Origin: an uncultured Desulfobacterales bacterium
Lineage (GTDB): Bacteria; Desulfobacterota; Desulfobacteria; Desulfobacterales; JAFDCJ01
Length of the DNA stretch: 6,728 nt
NCBI GenBank assembly: GCA_945787595.1
Contig: CALZJV010000793.1
Span: 1 to 6,728 of the forward strand
Direction: 5' to 3'
Shown: positions 1 through 3,868 of the stretch, piece after piece
Numbering within the stretch: the first letter of the stretch is position 1
How the letters are laid out: every line of letters starts with the position of its first letter
Notes under the pieces: generated by a model
Told to the model about the DNA's origin: nothing
Seen by the model: only the letters and a program-made list of their open reading frames with translations
The model's database searches: none
Made by a program: the position numbers and the translations under genes

Positions 1-85
1 ATTGGTTGACCGGCGGATTGTTCATGGTGAACACGGCCACATTGTCCTTCGCTGCCACCCGGATAGTTTGGTATTCCGTTTTCAT
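1..85 (-). CDS. Enoyl-CoA hydratase/isomerase (crotonase) family protein, N-terminal fragment
   Basis: Read on the minus strand, an ATG at 85-83 opens a frame that runs off the window after 28 codons. The peptide contains VAVFTMNNPPVNQ, which matches the first beta-strand and the N-x-P-x-N segment at the start of crotonase-fold enzymes. That family includes enoyl-CoA hydratases and isomerases, which act on acyl-CoA thioesters in beta-oxidation. A strong ribosome binding site (GAGGAGGGGG on the minus strand, roughly 10 bases upstream) supports the start. The gene lies downstream of, and in the same direction as, the broken acyl-CoA dehydrogenase gene, but a 478-bp gap suggests its own promoter. 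The catalytic residues lie beyond the window, so the exact reaction cannot be told. Confidence 0.8.
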   Translation of the reverse strand, partial: MKTEYQTIRVAAKDNVAVFTMNNPPVNQ

Positions 86-124
86 GCCTGTAGACCCCCT
101 CCTCTATTACGCTATTGGTTAGCC

Positions 125-153
125 GTTATTTGTAACTAGTTAGCGAATGTCAG
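125..153 (-). promoter_or_regulatory. Candidate promoter with a palindromic operator in its spacer, ahead of the crotonase gene
   Basis: On the minus strand CTGACA (153-148; 5 of 6 to the -35 consensus) and AATAAC (130-125; 4 of 6 to the -10 consensus) are separated by 17 bp. A perfect 10-bp palindrome, TAACTAGTTA (133-142), sits inside the spacer, a usual place for a repressor or MerR-type site. The palindrome with its left flank reads TGTAACTAGTTA and shares the half-site TGTAAC with the repeated sites at 1543-1583. The promoter is a match by eye only. Confidence 0.3.
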
Positions 154-211
154 CTATTTTGTATTAGTGATTAACTTTTTTTCTTTCTCGCTTCTTCATC
201 CCCCGAGTTTC

Positions 212-485
212 TAACTCTACTTTGTCAGATTTACTTTTACTTCCATCCCTTAATATAACATATTGATATAGCATAATATAAAATGACTAAAATGATCTAA
301 ATTGGCTAAAATGCCTAAAATTATGGAAACGCTTCGCTGTATCTGTTTTGTAAGATTGACAGAATACCGTAATTTTAGCTCATTTTAGTTCATTTTATAT
401 TTTCGCTCATTTACTTAATCCGCACTATAAGTCATTGAAATTAAATTAGAATAATTTATAAAAATAATGTGACAAAGTAGAGCTA
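212..485. repeat. Nested inverted-repeat element A (AT-rich, intergenic)
   Basis: The ends form a 16-bp terminal inverted repeat with one mismatch: TAACTCTACTTTGTCA at 212-227 and TGACAAAGTAGAGCTA at 470-485. Inside lies a second inverted structure. A left arm (277-323) contains several CTAAAATG-like units. A right arm (370-399) contains the same word in reverse complement. The outermost 10 bp (TATAAAATGA, 277-286 with 390-399) and the innermost 9 bp (CTAAAATTA, 315-323 with 370-378) pair perfectly. The 46-bp core (324-369) carries CGCTTCGC at 330-337 and ATTGACAGAATAC at 355-367; the latter recurs exactly in element C. There is no credible open reading frame and no clear target-site duplication. 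It could be a miniature mobile element or a structured protein-binding site. Confidence 0.6.
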
Positions 486-492
486 ATTATTC

Positions 493-551
493 GTCATCTG
501 TCCTCTGTCGTCCGACATCTGTCATCTGTCATCTGTCATCCGACACCTGAA
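493..551. repeat. GTCATCT / CGACACCTG short tandem repeat array
   Basis: About eight degenerate 7-bp units (GTCATCT, with variants GTCCTCT, GTCGTCC, GACATCT, GTCATCC) run head to tail and end in CGACACCTGAAAC, about 12 bp past the stop of the acyl-CoA dehydrogenase pseudogene. The end motif CGACACCTGAA reappears as an exact reverse complement at 3345-3355, in element B, so it belongs to the same dispersed word family. I see no second, inverted arm next to it. The units are contiguous with no spacers, so this is not a CRISPR array. Confidence 0.6.
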
Positions 552-563
552 ACTAGTCACCTT

Positions 564-1404
564 CTATAATCCGCCAAAGCCCGCATCACTGATCTCAATG
601 GCCGCCTTACAACCGTCCTGGATAGCCTCTGTTTTGCCCATGGTCAGCGGCAGTTCGGTCCGAATAAAAAACTCGGCGGTTTTAAGCTGTCCTTCATAAA
701 AAGCGATGTCCTTCTTTTTGGCGCCGTCGTTCAGCTTTTGCGATGCCACCACCGCCCGCCACAGCAGCATCCAGGCCATGATGGTGTCGCCCATGGCGTA
801 TAAAAACGGCAGGGCATGGGAGATGCCCTTGGTGCCGGGCGGGTCGCCTTCGATGCGGGCCAAAACCGGGTTGATAATATTCTCAGCCAGATCATGTTCA
901 CCATTGGTTATAAAGATTTTACTGCCCGTCAGCGAGTAGGTGCCATCGTTATTTCTGACTGCTGTAGTCGTAAGCGCACCGACGTCGGATCCGGCTTCGG
1001 GTTCGGTCAGAAGCATGGTGCCGCCCCATTCGGCCGCTGTGAGCTTTCTGACATATTTCTCTTTTTGCTCTGGCGTTCCGTACAAATTGATGATGAGCGC
1101 AGTGCCGTTTCCCATGGTGGTATAGCAGTAAAGGGCCCAGTTGGCGCCCAGAAAGTACTCGGCCCCGATGGAAACTTTCCGGTACCTTTACGACACCGGC
1201 ATCGAAATGCACACCCTGCTCATCGCCTTCTGCCAGAAGCGGCAGCAGCTCTTTAACAGCCAGCGCCCGGGCTTCAGTAATGATCATGTCACAAGTCTTT
1301 TTATTGAATTCATGGTAGGTCTCATGCTTTAAAATCTCTTCACAACTCATCTGCTCCCAGATTACGAAATCCTGGTCCCTTCTGTCTGCTACTTGCTGTG
1401 GCAT
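564..1404 (-). pseudogene. Acyl-CoA dehydrogenase, broken by two internal deletions
   Basis: The intact family are flavoenzymes of about 590-600 residues that oxidise acyl-CoA at C2-C3 and pass electrons to ETF. The start (ATG at 1404-1402, AAGGAG 9 bp upstream) and about 80 residues beginning MPQQVADRRDQDFVIWEQM look normal, up to VPESFHR near 1165. Homology then continues in another frame, from KVSIGAEYFLGANW near 1178 through the conserved LLTEPEAGSDVGALTTTA. A second, in-frame break follows: GTKGIS (to 819) joins directly to HALPFLYAMGD (from 818), which belongs near the C-terminus of the family. About 280 residues appear to be missing there, including the C-terminal dehydrogenase domain with its catalytic glutamate. 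The true C-terminus, EISDAGFGGL, is kept. A stop at 1190-1188 blocks the second frame upstream. The product is presumably inactive. A collapsed metagenome assembly could give the same picture. Confidence 0.82.
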
Positions 1405-1471
1405 AGTTTAAAACTCCTTGGGTTGCGGATTTTGCTGACAAGATCACAATTTAATTCGCTACGCTGACGAT

Positions 1472-1507
1472 TGGAATGATGGAACAATGGAATACTGGAA
1501 TAATGGG
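1472..1507. repeat. TGGAATRA 8-bp tandem array
   Basis: Four contiguous 8-bp units, TGGAATGA, TGGAACAA, TGGAATAC and TGGAATAA, followed by a partial TGGG, lie in the 333-bp gap between the divergent acyl-CoA dehydrogenase pseudogene and the MerR gene. The word CGCTACGC at 1457-1464 sits just to its left. The same word stands next to an array in element C, and a one-base variant in element A. I see only one arm and no inverted partner, so this may be a decayed or half element. It would fall in the untranslated leader of the minus-strand gene. Confidence 0.55.
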
Positions 1508-1542
1508 TATTTTTGTACCGCATTGAAAAAAATGTCGACATT

Positions 1543-1583
1543 GCGTGCAACATATTACACGAATCGCATGTAACATATTACAC
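1543..1583. promoter_or_regulatory. Tandem operator-like repeats between the divergent acyl-CoA dehydrogenase and MerR genes
   Basis: Two 18-bp direct repeats, GCGTGCAACATATTACAC (1543-1560) and GCATGTAACATATTACAC (1566-1583), agree at 16 of 18 positions and are offset by 23 bp, about two helical turns. Each contains an inverted repeat. In the second copy it is perfect: TGTAA-CATA-TTACA, with 5-bp arms and a 4-bp spacer. In the first copy one base differs. Paired dyads in a divergent intergenic region are typical of transcription-factor operators. The neighbouring MerR-family protein is the obvious candidate ligand, but this is inferred from position. The half-site TGTAAC also occurs in the candidate crotonase promoter at 131-136. 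Confidence 0.5.
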
Positions 1584-1642
1584 ACGAATACCATTTATAA
1601 TATTATAAAAATTTGTCAACATAAAATTTTTAGATTTTTTTC

Positions 1643-1672
1643 TTGACAATTTTTGAGGCATTGGTTTATGAC
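1643..1672 (+). promoter_or_regulatory. Candidate sigma-70 promoter for the MerR gene
   Basis: A perfect -35 hexamer TTGACA (1643-1648) is followed after 18 bp by TATGAC (1667-1672), which matches the -10 consensus at 4 of 6 positions. Transcription would begin near 1679, about 60 bases before the MerR start codon at 1738. The DNA just upstream (1594-1642) is very AT-rich. The paired operator-like repeats lie some 60-100 bp upstream of the -35 box. The -10 box is weak, so the call is tentative. Confidence 0.35.
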
Positions 1673-1737
1673 CAAAATCATCATTTCTGTACCGGCATGT
1701 TACGATCACTTGCCTCATCAACCCATCCGAGGAAACA

Positions 1738-2466
1738 ATGAAGATTAGCCAACTGGTCAAGCGAACCGGCGTTCCCAAAGAAACGATTCATTTTTACATC
1801 CGCGAGGGACTCCTGCGAAAACCGCGCAAATCCGGGGTAAATGCAGCAGAATATAATGAGAACTACGTTAACCAGATTCGACTGATTAAAGATCTCAGGG
1901 ACAATTATTACCTGCCGATACCAGAAATTAAAAAAATCGTTAAAGATTTTAAAAAACAATCACCTTCGGACCAGGCCGTATCACAGTTTTATAGCCAATT
2001 TTTCCGGCCGGCGGACCGTCTCTTTGCCAAAGAAGTCGTCGGCAAAGAAGCTTTCCGAGCGGCAACCGGCCTGGGTCTGAAATGGCTGAAAAAAGCGGAA
2101 GAATGGGACGTAATTGCGTCTGAAAAGCGCCAGGGGGATGTCGTTTATTCACCGGATGATCTGGCTATCGGCAAATTAATGGTTGACATGGATCACCTCG
2201 GTTTCGGTCCGAAAGAAGGATTTGATCCTGAAGATCTTCGCCACATCGCCGAATTTGTAAATAAATTCGTGGCCGGCGTCTTCAAGAAATACTTTTTCAA
2301 TAATCTGGAAAAATTGACTTCAAAAGAATACGTTGAAAGGGCCAGCCAGTATCACGAGGTCATCGGTCTATTTTTCTATCATCTTTATCGCAAATTTGTC
2401 CGCCAAGCCACCAAGAGCCTGCTTGAATCCCGCAATCCAAATGAAAATGATTATGATAGAACTTAA
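1738..2466 (+). CDS. MerR-family transcriptional regulator
   Basis: The 242-residue protein starts with a MerR winged-helix DNA-binding domain (about residues 1-70). MKISQLVKRTGVPKETIHFY forms the helix-turn-helix, followed by the IREGLL turn, the wing with the YNENYVNQIRLIKDLR segment, and the PIPEIKKIV helix. MerR proteins usually bind a dyad as dimers and twist promoter DNA in response to a ligand. The rest, residues 75-242, is a large, mostly helical region that I do not recognise as a metal-binding MerR tail; it has no cysteine cluster. It is longer than classical MerR (about 140 residues), so a bulky organic or acyl-CoA-type effector is plausible but unproven. GAGGAA just upstream (1729-1734) is the likely ribosome binding site, with slightly short spacing. 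The gene diverges from the acyl-CoA dehydrogenase pseudogene and overlaps the hydrolase gene downstream. Confidence 0.88.
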   Translation: MKISQLVKRTGVPKETIHFYIREGLLRKPRKSGVNAAEYNENYVNQIRLIKDLRDNYYLPIPEIKKIVKDFKKQSPSDQAVSQFYSQFFRPADRLFAKEVVGKEAFRAATGLGLKWLKKAEEWDVIASEKRQGDVVYSPDDLAIGKLMVDMDHLGFGPKEGFDPEDLRHIAEFVNKFVAGVFKKYFFNNLEKLTSKEYVERASQYHEVIGLFFYHLYRKFVRQATKSLLESRNPNENDYDRT

Positions 2467-3328
2467 ACCGAACATATTTTACCTTAAGGGTCAGAACAAC
2501 TCTCGCTTTCCTTATTGCGCCTGCCTTTATTTAAAGGGCACACGAATGCGGGTGTTAATTGACGCCGGCATGGGAGCTGCCAACTTAGCGGCAGCCAGGA
2601 AAATGGGAATAGACCTGCTGATTCTTACCCATTGTCACATCGACCACAGATTGACCCGCAGAAAAATTATGGATGTCCCTGTCTGGTGCCATCAAAAAGA
2701 AGCAATTTTTTTAAATGATCGAGAACACTTCTTTACCGCGATGGGCTTGAAGCGAAGCGGTCTGGAACTATCCGACCTATTCAACTTTGCCGACGGCATG
2801 TTCGGCATCGATACCGATCATAAGCTTGTTGATGGAGAACGAATTGATCTGGGGGGCATCACACTAGAAACCATCCATACGCCCGGGCACACACCGGGTC
2901 ACCTGGCGTTTTTCATACCGCAAGCCGGCGTTCTGTTTTCGGGAGATGTGGATCTATCTCCTTTTGGGCCCTTTTACGGCCATGATTTTGCCGACATCGA
3001 CGATTTTCTTGCTTCCATTGAGAAGTTAAAGCAGATAGATGCCGCTATAGCGGCCAGCGGTCACAGCGGCCCATTTAATGGCAATTTGAGAAAAAGATTC
3101 AATGCTTATGGGGAAGTTATCCACAGCAGAGATCGCCTGTTGCTCGAAAATTTAAACCGGCCAAAATCAGTTGGGGATTTTAAAGGCAGAAATCTTTTTT
3201 ACAAAAGCTACCCCGATTATCCGGAGTTAATTCAGTGGTTTGAGATGGTCCATATCGAAAAGCATCTGGCACGACTGGCCGAGATGGGAAGGGTGCGGCC
3301 GGAAAATGACAGGTGGATAGAATGTTGA
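2441..3328 (+). CDS. Metallo-beta-lactamase-fold hydrolase (glyoxalase II-like)
   Basis: The product, 295 residues from the ATG at 2441, has the full metal-binding set of this superfamily: THCHIDH (H64, H66, D68, H69), TPGHTPGH (H150), SGDVD (D169) and SGHSGPF (H208). Such enzymes hydrolyse thioesters, lactones or other substrates with a dinuclear metal site. The spacing resembles the glyoxalase II/lactonase branch rather than antibiotic-resistance lactamases. No signal peptide is visible, so it is probably cytoplasmic. The start is uncertain: ATGs at 2441, 2447 and 2453 are in frame and none has a clear ribosome binding site. All overlap the MerR stop (2464-2466), which suggests translation coupled to the regulator. 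The last roughly 80 residues are helical, and no further domain is recognised. Given the regulator and beta-oxidation genes nearby, acyl-CoA thioester hydrolysis is a possible role, but this is a guess. Confidence 0.88.
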   Translation: MKMIMIELKPNIFYLKGQNNSRFPYCACLYLKGTRMRVLIDAGMGAANLAAARKMGIDLLILTHCHIDHRLTRRKIMDVPVWCHQKEAIFLNDREHFFTAMGLKRSGLELSDLFNFADGMFGIDTDHKLVDGERIDLGGITLETIHTPGHTPGHLAFFIPQAGVLFSGDVDLSPFGPFYGHDFADIDDFLASIEKLKQIDAAIAASGHSGPFNGNLRKRFNAYGEVIHSRDRLLLENLNRPKSVGDFKGRNLFYKSYPDYPELIQWFEMVHIEKHLARLAEMGRVRPENDRWIEC

Positions 3329-3341
3329 TGCGAAGGTTAGC

Positions 3342-3486
3342 TTTCAGGTGTCGGGTGTCAGGTAAAAAAAACGATTCGTCTTTTATTTGTTCGCGCAAAT
3401 GACAGACCGAATGTGGAAAGGATCGTTCGGTTTAGGCAAGGCACTGTGGCAATTAAGAATTATAGCTGGGCTGACACCCGAAACCT
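3342..3486. repeat. Inverted-arm element B
   Basis: AGGTGTCGGGTGTCAG (3346-3361) and CTGACACCCGAAACCT (3471-3486) form a 16-bp inverted repeat with one mismatch. They enclose about 109 bp with no credible reading frame. Within the core, ACCGAA (3406-3411) and TTCGGT (3426-3431) form a short hairpin. The left arm begins 14 bp after the hydrolase stop codon. Its TTCAGGTGTCG is the exact reverse complement of the end of the array at 493-551, so both belong to one family of dispersed intergenic words. The hairpin has no T-run and so does not look like an intrinsic terminator. Confidence 0.5.
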
Positions 3487-3760
3487 CGTATGAAACTTCG
3501 ATTATGCAAGTATGAGATTCCGCCTGGCCGGAACAGCGAACAGATTGAACGTCGAACATCGAACGTCCAACATCGAACGTTGAATATTGATGACGCTACG
3601 CAAAAGTTCGAAGAGTAGATTCGCTCTTGGCCTTCGTAGCCAATCTGGCGAAGTAGTCTTGTTCAGTCTTTTTTTAAATTGACAGAATACTTTATTCGAT
3701 GTTGGACGTTCAATGTTCGATGTTCGATGTTCATTTTTAGTTAACCCATCGTATGAAACT
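3486..3760. repeat. 12-bp direct repeats TCGTATGAAACT flanking element C
   Basis: An exact 12-bp sequence, TCGTATGAAACT, occurs at 3486-3497 and again at 3749-3760, one copy on each side of the inverted-repeat element C. Its position outside the inverted arms is what a target-site duplication would look like. However, the copies lie about 33 bp and 15 bp from the arms, so it may instead be an outer part of the element. The end TGAAACTAG plus YCA also recurs at 548-559 beside another array, which favours the second view. Confidence 0.45.
3531..3733. repeat. Inverted-arm element C (GAACATCGAACGTCC arrays)
   Basis: The left arm (3531-3587) is a run of GAACATC / GAACGTC / CAACATC units. The right arm (3694-3733) is the same words in reverse complement. 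The best match is a perfect 17-bp inverted repeat: 3561-3577 GAACGTCCAACATCGAA with 3695-3711. The core (3588-3693) starts TGATGACGCTACGC and ends with ATTGACAGAATAC (3678-3690) directly beside the right arm, as in element A. It also holds two small stem-loops: AAGAG/CTCTT (3611-3628) and CTTCG/CGAAG (3632-3653). The element lies in the 540-bp gap between the hydrolase and oxidoreductase genes. The arms translate into peptides often mis-annotated as hypothetical proteins; I see no real gene. Confidence 0.6.
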
Positions 3761-3791
3761 AGCCAAGGGCAACGTTTCTTTTTTGATTTGA

Positions 3792-3812
3792 CCGGCCGTT
3801 TTTTTTGGCCGG
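3792..3812. other. GC-rich hairpin with a T8 loop in the leader of the oxidoreductase gene
   Basis: CCGGCC (3792-3797) and GGCCGG (3807-3812) pair perfectly around a 9-base loop made of G and eight T. It lies about 57-77 bp before the oxidoreductase start codon, so it may be in the 5' leader or near the promoter. No convincing promoter boxes are seen around it. Because the T-run is in the loop rather than after the stem, it is not a standard terminator. Confidence 0.4.
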
Positions 3813-3868
3813 CGGCTGGCTGAAGCTCGAATCTTAAAGATGTCAATCCAAATTATCAGGAGTAAAAT

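Noticed and set aside
493..551. A CRISPR array
   Set aside because: Units are 7 bp, degenerate and contiguous, with no unique spacers and no cas genes nearby.
816..1256. Plus-strand reading frames across the dehydrogenase pseudogene
   Set aside because: They are antisense to conserved dehydrogenase sequence and match nothing.
949..1404. A 151-residue protein read straight through on the minus strand
   Set aside because: Only the first about 80 residues match acyl-CoA dehydrogenase; the rest is the correct sequence read in the wrong frame after a deletion. It was merged into the pseudogene.
2333..2440. An upstream TTG start for the hydrolase gene
   Set aside because: It would overlap the MerR gene by 134 bp and add residues unlike the family; ATG starts at 2441-2453 fit the fold start better.
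3502..3846. A 114-codon minus-strand reading frame across element C
   Set aside because: Its peptide is a translation of the word repeats (NEHRTSNIERPTSN and SMLDVRCSTF type strings, a known false-gene signature), it has no domain, and it spans the inverted arms.
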